Assembly: GCA_045810625.1 (NCBI GenBank)
Contig: JBJMVQ010000056.1
Location: 20,642-84,641 of the forward strand
Source of the DNA: JACQFZ01 sp045810625
Lineage (GTDB): Bacteria > Pseudomonadota > Gammaproteobacteria > Acidiferrobacterales > Sulfurifustaceae
Direction: 5' to 3'
Length of the DNA: 64,000 nucleotides
Shown here: positions 15,828-25,017 of the stretch, piece after piece
How the letters are laid out: every line of letters starts with the position of its first letter
Numbering within the stretch: position 1 is the first letter of the stretch
Made by a program: the position numbers and the translations under genes
Notes under the pieces: model-generated
What the model saw: the letters and a program-made list of their open reading frames with translations, nothing else
What the model was told of the DNA's origin: nothing
The model's database searches: none

Positions 15828-16235
15828 ATGAACATCGAGCAGAACAAAAGGATCGCCGCCGAATTTTTCGCCCGGTTCAGCGCGAACGATCTCGCCGGCG
15901 CGCTGAATCTCGTCGCCGATGATGCCACGTGGTGGCTCGCCGGCAAGTCACCGCAATCGCGCCCTGGGGGCACTTACGACAAGACGAAGATCGCGCACCT
16001 GTTCGAGAGGCTGGTCGGCCGATTGAAGGACGGACTGCGGATGAACGTGAAGAGCGCGATCGGCGAGGCGAACCGCGTGGCTGTCGAAGTCGAGTCGCAT
16101 GGCGAACTGACGAACGGCCGCCGGTACAACAACGAATACCACTTCTTGATGACCATCCGCGACGGCAAGATCTCCGCGGTCAGGGAATACAACGATACGC
16201 TACACGCTTTCGAAACGTTCTTTCAGCAGACCTGA
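15828..16235 (+). CDS. SnoaL-like ketosteroid-isomerase-family protein
   Basis: A 135-residue NTF2-like protein: NKRIAAEFFARFSANDLAGALNLVADDATWWLAGK in pieces, then the helix with HLFERLVGRLKDGL. The strands VAVEVESHGELTNGRRYNNEYHFLMTIRDGKISAVREYNDTLHAFETFF follow. The pattern N-x-Y-x-x-x-x-x-x-x-D-G-K-I-x-x-x-x-E-Y-x-D is characteristic of the SnoaL-like family. These act on or bind small hydrophobic molecules; the specific role is unknown. It has its own promoter region and no operon partner. Confidence 0.88.
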   Translation: MNIEQNKRIAAEFFARFSANDLAGALNLVADDATWWLAGKSPQSRPGGTYDKTKIAHLFERLVGRLKDGLRMNVKSAIGEANRVAVEVESHGELTNGRRYNNEYHFLMTIRDGKISAVREYNDTLHAFETFFQQT

Positions 16236-16553
16236 TGCGGGTGCGGTCATCGCCGAGTCGGCCGCACACAGTGAGCTTCCGTGGCGTAATGCAGTCGTTA
16301 CGCGACGTGCGAGTCTCGGCGTCGAGCGCTATGAAGCGACCTCCGAACGCCGCTGGATGGCATAGGAACGAGCGCGGCTCCCAATGACGCGCGGCAGATT
16401 TGCCCGTTGGCAGCCCGAATGCGACGCAGCTTTTCGCGTGTACTGCGCCGATCTCCATATCGACTCCGAAACACCAGAACGAAAAAGGCTACAGCGGGGT
16501 TACCCGCCCCACGAAGCTGTATTAAAGTGCTCCCTCTTTCCTCTGGAGTCGCT
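16236..16553. other. 318-bp intergenic region
   Basis: No gene-like frame, repeat or clear terminator was recognised. It contains the promoter and TGGAG ribosome site of the crotonase gene at 16554. Confidence 0.35.
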
Positions 16554-17432
16554 ATGAATTACGACACGCTGCGATACGAAGTTGAAGGCCGCATTCTCAC
16601 CATTACGTTGAATCGTCCGGAGCGCATGAATGCTTTTAACGGCCAAATGTGCCGGGAACTGATCGCCGCGTTCGATCGGGCCGACGCCGATGACGACGTT
16701 AAAGTAGTGATCGTGACCGGCGCAGGTAAAGCCTTTTGCGCGGGAGCGGATTTAGAGCGCGGCGGCGAGACGTGGGGTAAGCACGCCGAGTATCTCGCCG
16801 CTCAGCAAGCTCGGGAGCAGCGCTACGTCGGCGACGGCGGTGGACAAGTCACGCGCCGCATCTTCGATCTCAACAAGCCCGTCATCGCGGCGATCAACGG
16901 CCCGGCGGTCGGCGTCGGCATCACGATGACCTTGGCTATGGATATCCGCGTCGCGGCGCCGAACATCAAGCTGGGCTTCGTGTTCGCCGGTCGCGGCATC
17001 GTTCCGGAAGCCTGTTCATCGTGGTTCCTGCCGCGCATCGTCGGGATCAGCAAAGCCCTGGAGTGGTGTTACTCCGCGCGCGTATTCAGATCCGAAGAGG
17101 CGTTGGACGCGGGATTAGTACGCAGTCTGCACGCGCCGGAAGAATTGCTCCCCACGGCCCGCGCCTTGGCGCAGGAGTTCATCGACAACGCTTCGGCGGT
17201 CTCAATCGCGATGATTCGTCACATGATGTGGCGCATGCTGTCCGCACCGCATCCCATCGATGCGCATGAGGTCGACACCGCCGGGATTGCGGCACTCGGG
17301 AAATCGGACGACGCACGCGAAGGAATCACCGCATTTCTGGAAAAGCGCAAAGCGAATTTCAAAGACCGCGTGAGCAAGAACATGCCGTCGTTCTTTCCAT
17401 GGTGGAAGGATCGAGCGTTTCGGAATTTATAG
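16554..17432 (+). CDS. enoyl-CoA hydratase/isomerase (crotonase) family protein
   Basis: ATG 16554 (MNYDTLRYEVEG) starts a 292-residue crotonase; upstream translation in frame is not conserved-looking. Hallmarks are ILTITLNRPERMNAFNGQM, the CoA-binding/oxyanion block VTGAGKAFCAGADL, KPVIAAINGPAVGVGITMTLAMDIR (second oxyanion Gly) and GRGIVPEACSSWFLPRIVG with the catalytic-position Glu. The insertion GGETWGKHAEYLAAQQA after the GADL motif and the C-terminus are normal. It probably acts in beta-oxidation or in degradation of an aromatic or branched acyl-CoA. It faces a convergent DUF1697 gene 4 bases away. Confidence 0.93.
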   Translation: MNYDTLRYEVEGRILTITLNRPERMNAFNGQMCRELIAAFDRADADDDVKVVIVTGAGKAFCAGADLERGGETWGKHAEYLAAQQAREQRYVGDGGGQVTRRIFDLNKPVIAAINGPAVGVGITMTLAMDIRVAAPNIKLGFVFAGRGIVPEACSSWFLPRIVGISKALEWCYSARVFRSEEALDAGLVRSLHAPEELLPTARALAQEFIDNASAVSIAMIRHMMWRMLSAPHPIDAHEVDTAGIAALGKSDDAREGITAFLEKRKANFKDRVSKNMPSFFPWWKDRAFRNL

Positions 17433-17436
17433 CGCC

Positions 17437-17952
17437 TCAAGCAGCCGCACACTTCTTTACCGTCTCCCAGGTGCGAGTCGTGACGTTGGCGCCGAAGGTC
17501 CTCTCGATTAACGTCATGAATACGGGTCCGCGCGGGCTCGGTACGTAAGCGGTAAAAACCTCGCGCCGCGTCATGGCGAGAATACGTGCGCCATCGACCT
17601 CGAGCGGCAGCGAGAGCTTTCGTTTTTGCGGTTCACCCAGAAACGTAACCACGCGCTTTGCATTCGCAGGCAACCGGAAGGCAGCATAGGGATTCGCCTC
17701 GATCAGCTCGTGTAAAACGCTCATCGAACGCACGATCGTGTAGAACGTACGGTCGAGTTGCGCCGCCATCGCGGCTTCGATCGTGCGCGCGAGCGCGGTA
17801 TCCGATTTGGACCGCGCCCCGAAAACGACGTTGCCGCTCGAAAGCACGGTCCTAACGTCTGCAAAACCGGCGCCTTCGAAGCAGCGCTTCAGCTCTGCCA
17901 TCTTTGCGTTCATCGGGTTCACGCCGCGAAGGAACGCAACGTACCGAGGCAT
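17437..17952 (-). CDS. DUF1697-family protein
   Basis: Start ATG 17952 with GGGGGAG upstream gives 171 residues. The beginning MPRYVAFLRGVNPMNAKMAELKRCFEGAGF followed by VRTVLSSGNVVFGA is diagnostic of DUF1697, a common bacterial family of unknown function (alpha/beta fold, cytoplasmic). The C-terminal motif with RTWETVKKC is also typical of the family. The gene ends 4 bases from the convergent crotonase stop. Confidence 0.9.
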   Translation of the reverse strand: MPRYVAFLRGVNPMNAKMAELKRCFEGAGFADVRTVLSSGNVVFGARSKSDTALARTIEAAMAAQLDRTFYTIVRSMSVLHELIEANPYAAFRLPANAKRVVTFLGEPQKRKLSLPLEVDGARILAMTRREVFTAYVPSPRGPVFMTLIERTFGANVTTRTWETVKKCAAA

Positions 17953-18367
17953 CACTCCCCCGTTGCCTGAACGGCCCAACGTAAGATCGTTTGTCAGTAT
18001 ATCGAGATGAGTAAACAAACGCGCCGATCGCCGTGCTTGGCGCGCCGCATGCGTCGCCGGCCTGGCGTCAGCCGGGGCTTTGCGTGCTCGGGAGGGATAA
18101 ACCGGCAGGCTCGGATGACACAGGAACAGCCGTGCCGCCTGCGCTCAGAAAAGGATGAGGTGACACCGCGACCGGCCATGCCTTTTTTATTCGTGACACC
18201 TGTTCGTCGCTCCATCAAAATCCGCAAGGCTTCACCGAAATCTGCTAATCTCGATCTCGCTATTTACGATTTGATAAAGCCAATCCAGCTGGCGGTCGCT
18301 TTCGGTCTGCGGCCTCGCCGTCTCAACGAACGGAGCGATTCGGGCATACGCCCGTGTCGATGATCTA
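17953..18367. other. 415-bp divergent intergenic region
   Basis: This lies between the divergent DUF1697 and MFS genes. It holds their promoters but no recognisable boxes, repeats or small genes. Confidence 0.35.
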
Positions 18368-19657
18368 TTGAGCGCGAAACAGGAATCCCTCGCGTCGGCA
18401 CCGGCCGCGCGCCCCGCCGCGATGCGGTTCATCATGTTCACAGCGCTGATCGATATGGTATCGATCGGTCTGATCATTCCGGTTTTGCCGGTCCTGGTCG
18501 GAAACTTCACCGTGAGCCCCGCCGAACAAGCGTATTGGTTCGGCGTGGTGCTGTTCACCTTCGCCGTCGCCAATTTCTTTGCTTCGCCGATTCTCGGCGC
18601 GCTGTCGGATCGCTACGGCCGCCGCCCCGTTTTGCTGCTCGGCTTCTGTGGACTCGCGACGAGCCTCTTCGTGACCGCGCTCGCTACGCAGTTGTGGATG
18701 ATCATTACCGTCCGGCTGGTAAGCGGCGCATTGATGGCGAATATGTCGGTTGCTCACGCATATGCCGCCGATGTCACGCCGCCGAAGGACCGCGCGCGCC
18801 GCTTCGGACAATTGGGCGCGATGGTCGGGCTCGGCTTCATCCTCGGCCCCGCGCTCGGCGGCCTGCTCGGCGGCATTAACATCCGTATTCCTTTCTTCGT
18901 GGCTGGCAGCCTCGCCCTGGCCAATCTTCTCTATGGCTACTTCGTGTTGCCCGAATCGCTGCCGCCCGAGCGCCGGCATCGCCCCTCGTTGCGCGCGGCG
19001 AATCCAGTGACGTCGTTGATCCGGCTCGGCCAATTGAAAGGCGTCGGCGCACTGGTCGTGATCGCCGGTTTCGGCAGCCTTGCGCAGTTCATGATCCAGA
19101 CCACCTGGGTGCTCTACACGAGTTTCCGCTTCGGTTGGGGTCCGCAGCAAAACGGTTGGTCGCTGTTCACCGTCGGGCTCGCGTCGGTCGTGACGCAAGG
19201 ATTCTTGCTACGGCACATGCTGAGCCGTTTCGGCGCGCAGCGCGTCGCCGTCATCGGATTGGTGTCGAGCACGCTGTGTAATCTCCTCTGGGGCCTGGCG
19301 ACCGAGGGATGGATGATGTACGTGCTCATCGCGTGCAATCTGTTTGCATTCGCGGTCGTGCCGGCGATTCAGAGCATGATCTCGAACGCCGCCGACGCGA
19401 AGACGCAAGGTCAAACGATGGGCGCGATCGCATCCCTCAACAGCTTGGCGGCCGTGATCGCGCCGGTGATCGGCGCGCCGTTGCTCGGCGTCGTGTCGCA
19501 CCTCCCGAGCAACGACTGGCGCATAGGCGCACCGTTCTTCTTCTGCGCGACGCTGCAACTCGCTTCCACCGTCACCTCGCTCGTTCACTTCCGCCATCAC
19601 TCCTATACGGCGGCTTCGCCCGCAAGCGATACGGTTCCGGTGCGCGTCAACTCGTGA
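18368..19657 (+). CDS. MFS transporter, TetA-like (DHA1 family)
   Basis: A 429-residue major facilitator with 12 predicted helices. The N-terminal half carries motif D (LIDMVSIGLIIPVLPVLVG) and motif A in loop 2-3 (GALSDRYGRRPVLLLG). Motif B is in helix 4 (RLVSGALMANMSVAHAYAADV). Motif C is in helix 5 (GAMVGLGFILGPALGGLLGG), the antiporter signature. This is the TetA/multidrug proton-antiporter layout; the substrate may be tetracycline-like or another drug. The start is TTG 18368, or ATG 18422 without strong ribosome sites. A degraded second copy of its 3' end lies at 25018-25250. Confidence 0.93.
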   Translation: MSAKQESLASAPAARPAAMRFIMFTALIDMVSIGLIIPVLPVLVGNFTVSPAEQAYWFGVVLFTFAVANFFASPILGALSDRYGRRPVLLLGFCGLATSLFVTALATQLWMIITVRLVSGALMANMSVAHAYAADVTPPKDRARRFGQLGAMVGLGFILGPALGGLLGGINIRIPFFVAGSLALANLLYGYFVLPESLPPERRHRPSLRAANPVTSLIRLGQLKGVGALVVIAGFGSLAQFMIQTTWVLYTSFRFGWGPQQNGWSLFTVGLASVVTQGFLLRHMLSRFGAQRVAVIGLVSSTLCNLLWGLATEGWMMYVLIACNLFAFAVVPAIQSMISNAADAKTQGQTMGAIASLNSLAAVIAPVIGAPLLGVVSHLPSNDWRIGAPFFFCATLQLASTVTSLVHFRHHSYTAASPASDTVPVRVNS

Positions 19658-19918
19658 TCCGATGAAGCTGCCCACCGAGTCTCGATAGTCAACGTGCCGA
19701 CGGCAGACCGGATCGAGCAGAACCAGGCGCGGACCGATCTGCAGACAACGATGTCGAGCTATTTTCCAGTCGCATAATAACCGCGGTCTTTGTGGACAAC
19801 GAAATTGTCCCTCCGTTCGTAATATCGCCACATATACTCCGTTGCGCTTCGACTTGTCCTCGCTCTCCTCCGCACTCGCGCGGATCGCGGGCTGTTCGTT
19901 TCGATGTTGGAGGTCGCC
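19658..19918. other. intergenic region after MFS gene
   Basis: This 261-bp stretch contains no gene-like frame. It leads into the truncated hydrolase start at 19919. Confidence 0.3.
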
Positions 19919-19975
19919 ATGACCAAGACGGTCATGCTCATTCACGGAGCCTGGCTCACGCCGGCGTTTCGAGCA
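19919..19975 (+). pseudogene. truncated alpha/beta-hydrolase start (relic)
   Basis: ATG 19919, with GGAGG upstream, opens MTKTVMLIHGAWLTP, the N-terminus of the common LIHGAW-type alpha/beta hydrolases with its HG oxyanion loop. After about 18 residues the frame becomes unrelated Arg-rich sequence and no nucleophile elbow follows. I read it as a 5' remnant left after deletion, directly upstream of the cNMP/thioredoxin-reductase-like gene. Confidence 0.5.
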
Positions 19976-20069
19976 CGCGCGGCATCCGGCCGCCGCCGCG
20001 TAAGCGGTCGTAGAGCGGTATTGACGAGTAAGGTAGGCTGGATAGTCTCGCCATCGAAGGACAGTGTCC

Positions 20070-21749
20070 ATGACCGAAACCGCCACGCTCGCTCCGCCGC
20101 TGCCGGTTACGCGCACCGAAGCGACCTTCCCCACACTGACTGCCGCGCAGGTCGCGCGCATCGCGGCGCACGGACGGGTGCGCGCAATTCAGCCGGGCGA
20201 CGTGCTGATCGAAGCCGGGACGCATGTGCTGCCGTTCTTCGTCGTCGGCAGCGGAGAGATCCAGGTCGTCCGGCGCGCGGGCGGCGCCGAGGAGCTCGTC
20301 GCCGTGCACGGCCCGGGACATTTCACCGGCGAGATCAACATGCTCTCCGGCCGCCGCGCGCTGTTCGAGTCGCGCGCGAGCAAAGCGGGCGAGGTCATCG
20401 AGCTCGATCGCGAGAACCTGCTGTCGCTGGTGCAAACCGACGCGGAGCTGAGCGAAATCATCATGCGCGCGTTCATCCTGCGGCGCGTCGAGCTGATCTC
20501 GCGCGGATTCGGCGATGTCGTGCTCGTGGGCTCGGAGCACTGCGCCGGCACGCTGCGCGTAAAGGAGTTCCTTTCGCGCAACGGCCATCCTTACACGTAC
20601 ATCGATCTCGACCGCGACACCGACGTGCAGAGCCTGCTCGATCGCTTTCACGTCAGCGAGGGCGATGTGCCGGTGGTGATCTGCCGCGGCGACGTGGTGC
20701 TGCGCAACCCGAGCAATGAGCAAATTGCCGAATGCCTCGGCTTCAACGATGCGATCGACCCCGCGCTGGTACGCGACGTCGTCATCGTAGGCGCCGGTCC
20801 GTCCGGCCTCGCGGCGGCGGTCTACGCCGCTTCCGAAGGGCTCGACGTGCTGGTGCTCGAAACCAACTCGCCCGGCGGACAGGCGGGCTCGAGCTCCAGG
20901 ATCGAGAACTATCTCGGCTTTCCGACCGGGATTTCCGGCCAGGCGCTGGCGGCGCGCGCGTACACGCAGGCGCAGAAGTTTGGCGCGCAAGTGCTCATCG
21001 CCAAGGGCGCCAGGCAGCTCGCGTGCAACAAGAAGCCCTACGTCGTCGAGATGGACGGCGGCGTGCGCGTGTCGGCGCGCGCGATCATCATCGCCACCGG
21101 TGCTGCGTATCGCAAACCCGCGCTCGACAACCTCACGCGCTTCGAAAACGCCGGCGTGTATTACGGCGCGACGTTCATGGAGGCGCAGCTCTGCCGCGGC
21201 GAGGAAGTGATCGTCGTCGGCGGCGGCAATTCCGCCGGCCAGGCGGCGGTCTTTCTCGCGCAACACGCGAAGCACGTGCACGTGCTGGTGCGCGCGAAAG
21301 GCCTCGCGGAAAGCATGTCGCGCTACTTGATCCGCCGCGTCGAACAGAATCCCGCCATCACGCTGCGCACGCAAACGGAAATCGAGGCGCTCGACGGCGA
21401 CAACCATCTCGAACGCGTGCGCTGGCGCCACCGCGCGACGGGCAGCCGCGAGGGGCACGCCATTCGCCACGTCTTCATCATGACCGGCGCCGATCCGAGC
21501 ACGAAATGGCTCGACGGCTGCGTTGCGCTCGACGCCAAAGGCTTTATCAAAACCGGCGCCGCACTGTCGCAAGCGGAGCTAGCCGGCGCCCACTGGCCGC
21601 TTGCGCGCGCGCCGCTGCTCCTCGAAACCAGCCGCCCCGGCGTGTTCGCCGTCGGCGACGTGCGCGGCGGCAACATCAAACGCGTCGCGTCCGCCGTCGG
21701 CGAAGGATCGATAGCGGTTTCGTTCGTGCATCAGGTGTTGAGCGAGTAG
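20070..21749 (+). CDS. cyclic-nucleotide-binding domain fused to thioredoxin-reductase-like flavoprotein
   Basis: ATG 20070 preceded by AAGGA gives 559 residues. Domain order: cNMP-binding beta-barrel (about 20-135, with GHFTGEINMLSGRRALFESRA as the phosphate-cassette region); a glutaredoxin-like module (about 150-215, GTLRVKEFLSRNGHPYTYIDLD) whose usual CPxC is SEHCAG; then a TrxR-like FAD/NAD(P) reductase (about 235-559). The FAD motif is VVIVGAGPSGLAAAVYA, the NAD motif VIVVGGGNSAGQAAVFL, and the C-terminal FAD motif is GVFAVGDVRGGNIKRV. The TrxR active-site CxxC is missing (YYGATFMEAQLC), so it is not a conventional thioredoxin reductase. A UBP zinc-finger gene follows 8 bases later. Confidence 0.93.
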   Translation: MTETATLAPPLPVTRTEATFPTLTAAQVARIAAHGRVRAIQPGDVLIEAGTHVLPFFVVGSGEIQVVRRAGGAEELVAVHGPGHFTGEINMLSGRRALFESRASKAGEVIELDRENLLSLVQTDAELSEIIMRAFILRRVELISRGFGDVVLVGSEHCAGTLRVKEFLSRNGHPYTYIDLDRDTDVQSLLDRFHVSEGDVPVVICRGDVVLRNPSNEQIAECLGFNDAIDPALVRDVVIVGAGPSGLAAAVYAASEGLDVLVLETNSPGGQAGSSSRIENYLGFPTGISGQALAARAYTQAQKFGAQVLIAKGARQLACNKKPYVVEMDGGVRVSARAIIIATGAAYRKPALDNLTRFENAGVYYGATFMEAQLCRGEEVIVVGGGNSAGQAAVFLAQHAKHVHVLVRAKGLAESMSRYLIRRVEQNPAITLRTQTEIEALDGDNHLERVRWRHRATGSREGHAIRHVFIMTGADPSTKWLDGCVALDAKGFIKTGAALSQAELAGAHWPLARAPLLLETSRPGVFAVGDVRGGNIKRVASAVGEGSIAVSFVHQVLSE

Positions 21750-21757
21750 AGCAGACA

Positions 21758-22030
21758 ATGCCATCCACCAAGGCCTGCGCTCACTTGAGCGCGATCAGCA
21801 ATGTCAAACATCCACAACGCCAGGAATGTCAGGAGTGCGTGAAAACCGGCGATGAATGGGTGCACCTGCGCATCTGCCAGGAGTGCGGCGCGACCTTATG
21901 CTGCGACAACTCGATAAACCGGCATGCGACGCGGCACGCACAGATGAGCGGCCACCCGGTGATTGCGTCCGCGGAGCCGGGCGAGCGATGGATATATTGT
22001 TACCCGGACGATGCGTTTGCGGGATACTGA
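21758..22030 (+). CDS. UBP-type zinc-finger protein
   Basis: A 90-residue protein starting at ATG 21758, 8 bases after the flavoprotein stop. Its Cys/His series (CAHL, CQECVKTGDEWVHLRICQECG, CCDN, HATRHAQMSGHPV) matches the ZnF-UBP fold known from ubiquitin-specific proteases and HDAC6. In bacteria this is often a stand-alone small protein. The closing WIYCYPDDAFA is also typical of bacterial members. Bacteria lack classical ubiquitin, so it probably binds a C-terminal peptide of another protein. The tight spacing suggests it works with, or regulates, the cNMP-flavoprotein. Confidence 0.9.
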   Translation: MPSTKACAHLSAISNVKHPQRQECQECVKTGDEWVHLRICQECGATLCCDNSINRHATRHAQMSGHPVIASAEPGERWIYCYPDDAFAGY

Positions 22031-22330
22031 GACTGGCCCAGCACGCACGGCACTATACGAAACTCTGTCGCCAATCGCTCCTTCAATGGTGACCATGCAG
22101 GTGCGATTCCCCCATCCCATAACGATGCGCGCGAAGCACAGCAGCGCGGACCGCTCCGCTTTGACGGCGTTCGCACGTTCAAAATCGCCGCGCTTTGCGC
22201 GGGGTAGATGCCCCGTCCCCGTATACGCGGGCGAGGCCGTACACCAGGACACGCGCGGGCCGAATTAACTTATAAACTCGCTTTTCGTTCGCGAGTACAA
22301 TGATGCGCCCTACCAACGGCATTCCGCAGC
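22031..22330. other. 300-bp intergenic region
   Basis: No gene or clear hairpin terminator is seen between the zinc-finger gene and the histidine kinase. It presumably contains the kinase promoter. Confidence 0.3.
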
Positions 22331-25000
22331 GTGGCGCTCGCAGAGCTTCGACCACTCCCAAGCGATGGTCCATTCCAGACGACTTGGGAAACCGACTTCC
22401 GTGGAATGAATCACTACCAAAGCCCTTCCTGGTACCGCTATGTGGGCGAGGGGCCGGACAGTTCCTTCGGGGAGGATTGGCTGCGGTTCTATCATCCCGA
22501 CGACCGCGATTACCTTCAAAGGGAATGGCGCAAGAGCCTTGCGAGCGAAGGCGCGTACCCGTACGACATCGAGGTGCGGATCCGGCGGCACGACGGTGAA
22601 TACCGCTGGTTTCGGGTGCAGGGCGCGCCGGTAAAAAGCAGCGACGGCCGCGTCGTCAAGTGGACGGGGACCTGCACCGATATCCACGACGAGAAGCGTG
22701 CAAGTTTCCGCACGCAAGAAGCACCGTGGACGCACGCCGATCGCATCGCCGATCGGCCGAGCTACGTCGCATCCCTCAAACGATCACTTTCTCGCATCCC
22801 GCAAACGCTGCGCCTCGGCCCGCTCGAGCGCCGCCTGTTCCTGATCGTGTTCGTCGGCCTGCTGCCGCTGGTGGCGCTCTCCTTCGCCATCTTGCAGGAG
22901 AATGCGCAACGCCAGAAGCGCGAGCTGCTCGATTCAGCGGGCGACACCATGCTCGCCGTTGCGACCGCCGTGGACGCAGAACTGAACATCTCGCTCGCGG
23001 CACTCGATGTTTTGGCGATGAGCCCGCGACTGGCGCGCGGTGAATTTCGAGCGTTCTACGACGAAGCGAGAGAGTTGCTGCGACGACGACCCGGATGGGC
23101 CACCGTCGCTCTCTCCGATCCTTCGGCGCGCCAGATCATCAACGCTTACCTGCCGTTCGGCGCGCCGCTCCCGGGTCGGCTTGACCCGCTCGGCGCCGAA
23201 GAAGTAGCCCGCACCGGCAAGCCGTACATCGGCAACATCTTCTTTAGCCCCGTGCTCAAAATGTACGTGTTCGGGGTTCGCATCCCGATCAAACAGAACG
23301 AGGAAGTAAAGTACGTCTTGAGCGCCGTCATGCGGCCCGATTCAGTATGGGAACTGCTGAAGCAACAACGCATCCCGGAGCAGGGTGTCGTCGCCGTGTT
23401 CGATCGCAACTACAACGTCGTCGCGCGCTCGCTTAACCATAAAGAATGGCTCGGCAAACCTGCCGCCGACAGGATGTTGCAGCTCCTGCGACAAGGCCGG
23501 GAGTATGGCTGGGCAGCGACAACGACACTCGAAGGGCGACCGGTGTATAGCGTGTTTCACCGCTCTGCGGTCACCGGCTGGTCGGTCGCAGTCGGCATTC
23601 CTGCGTCTGAACTCGATGGTCCGGTCCACCGGTCCTACATCGTGCTCGGAGGCTCGATTGTGCTGTCGATGCTGCTCGGGCTCGTGGCCGCTTTGTTCGT
23701 CGCCCGCTCGATCACGCGTCCCATGCGCGAGCTGGAGCGCGCCGCGGCGGCGATGGGCCAAGGCGCGCCGCCGACCATGCGCGACACGCGGCTACCGGAA
23801 ATACGGCGCGCAGCGTTCGCGCTCGTTGCGGCGCATACCGAGCGCGCGCGCCTGCTCGAGCGCGAGCGCGAAGCCAGGCTGCTCGAGAAAGAGGCGCGCC
23901 TACTCGCGGAGAACGCGAACAAGGCCAAGGATGAGTTTTTGGCGATGCTCGGCCACGAGTTGCGCAACCCGCTCGCTGCAATCAAGACCGCGGCCCAGAT
24001 TCTCGACAATCGGGCGCGCACACCGCAAAGGATGACGGACGAGGCGAAAGCCATCATTCGCCGACAGGTCGATCATCTCGCCCGCTTGACCGACGATTTG
24101 CTCGACGCCGGCCGCGTGATGATGGGCAAGATTTATCTCGACCGTAAGCCGCTCAACCTCGGCGCATCAGTGCAGAGTGCCGTCGATGCGCTGCGCAACA
24201 CCGGCGCGTGGACGCGCTACGAGCTGACGCTGGCGCTGGACGAAGTATGGGTAAACGCAGACGCCACGCGCATCGACCAGGTGGTCGCCAACCTTTTGGT
24301 GAACGCGACCAAGTACACCCCGCCGCCCGGTTCGATCGCGGTCTCGGTAAAACGCGAAGGAGACGACGCGGTGCTGCGCGTAGGCGACTCCGGTTTGGGT
24401 CTCGAGCCCGATCTGCTGCCGCGCGTGTTCGATCTCTTCGTGCAAGGACGGCGCTCGCTCGATCGCGCGCAGGGCGGGCTTGGCATCGGGCTCACGCTCG
24501 TGCGGCGCCTCACCGATCTGCACGGCGGACGTGTCGAAGCGAAGAGCGACGGACCCGGCAAGGGCAGCGAATTCATCGTACGCCTGCCGGCGATGGAGAG
24601 GCCGAGCGAACAACCGGCGGCCGCAACGCCGCTCACTTACGTCGAGCCGCGCAATATCGTCATCGTCGAGGACAACCGCGACCTGCGCGCGAGCCTGCGC
24701 AGCATGCTCGAAATGGAGGGGCATCACGTGCAGGAAGCGGCCGACGGTGCCGCCGGCGTCGAGGCGATATTGCGCGATGGCGTCGACGTCGCGATCGTCG
24801 ACGTCGGCCTCCCGGTGCTCGACGGTTTAGCCGTCGCACGTACCGTGCGCGACCGCGCCACGCACAAAGTTCGATTGATCGCAATCACCGGCTACGGCAA
24901 CCGGGAAGACGTCAAACGCGGCATCGACGCCGGCTTCGACGCCTATCTGGTTAAACCGATCGAGACCGCGAAGCTCCTCCAAGCGATCGCGCCTACATAA
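22331..25000 (+). CDS. hybrid sensor histidine kinase with PAS, dCache-type sensor, HAMP and receiver
   Basis: An 889-residue hybrid kinase. Order: N-terminal PAS_3-like domain (about 17-125, SWYRYVGEG, FYHPDDRDYLQREW, DGEYRWFRVQGAP); TM1 (about 169-189); a large periplasmic dCache-like sensor (about 190-433); TM2 (about 435-457); HAMP (RSITRPMRELERAAAAMG); a coiled coil; HisKA (DEFLAMLGHELRNPLAAI, phospho-His in the H-box); HATPase (DATRIDQVVANLLVNATKY N-box, GDSGLGL, GGLGIGL G-boxes); and a REC domain (about 776-889, phospho-Asp in AIVDVGLP, Lys in YLVKPIE). GTG 22331 is the listed start; ATG 22406 is possible but would cut the PAS domain. No response-regulator gene is adjacent. Confidence 0.93.
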   Translation: MALAELRPLPSDGPFQTTWETDFRGMNHYQSPSWYRYVGEGPDSSFGEDWLRFYHPDDRDYLQREWRKSLASEGAYPYDIEVRIRRHDGEYRWFRVQGAPVKSSDGRVVKWTGTCTDIHDEKRASFRTQEAPWTHADRIADRPSYVASLKRSLSRIPQTLRLGPLERRLFLIVFVGLLPLVALSFAILQENAQRQKRELLDSAGDTMLAVATAVDAELNISLAALDVLAMSPRLARGEFRAFYDEARELLRRRPGWATVALSDPSARQIINAYLPFGAPLPGRLDPLGAEEVARTGKPYIGNIFFSPVLKMYVFGVRIPIKQNEEVKYVLSAVMRPDSVWELLKQQRIPEQGVVAVFDRNYNVVARSLNHKEWLGKPAADRMLQLLRQGREYGWAATTTLEGRPVYSVFHRSAVTGWSVAVGIPASELDGPVHRSYIVLGGSIVLSMLLGLVAALFVARSITRPMRELERAAAAMGQGAPPTMRDTRLPEIRRAAFALVAAHTERARLLEREREARLLEKEARLLAENANKAKDEFLAMLGHELRNPLAAIKTAAQILDNRARTPQRMTDEAKAIIRRQVDHLARLTDDLLDAGRVMMGKIYLDRKPLNLGASVQSAVDALRNTGAWTRYELTLALDEVWVNADATRIDQVVANLLVNATKYTPPPGSIAVSVKREGDDAVLRVGDSGLGLEPDLLPRVFDLFVQGRRSLDRAQGGLGIGLTLVRRLTDLHGGRVEAKSDGPGKGSEFIVRLPAMERPSEQPAAATPLTYVEPRNIVIVEDNRDLRASLRSMLEMEGHHVQEAADGAAGVEAILRDGVDVAIVDVGLPVLDGLAVARTVRDRATHKVRLIAITGYGNREDVKRGIDAGFDAYLVKPIETAKLLQAIAPT

Positions 25001-25017
25001 GAAGGAATCAGCACGCT

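Noticed and set aside
19956..21572. 538-codon minus frame over the flavoprotein
   Set aside because: His/Arg/Ala-rich shadow of a gene with clear FAD and NAD motifs.
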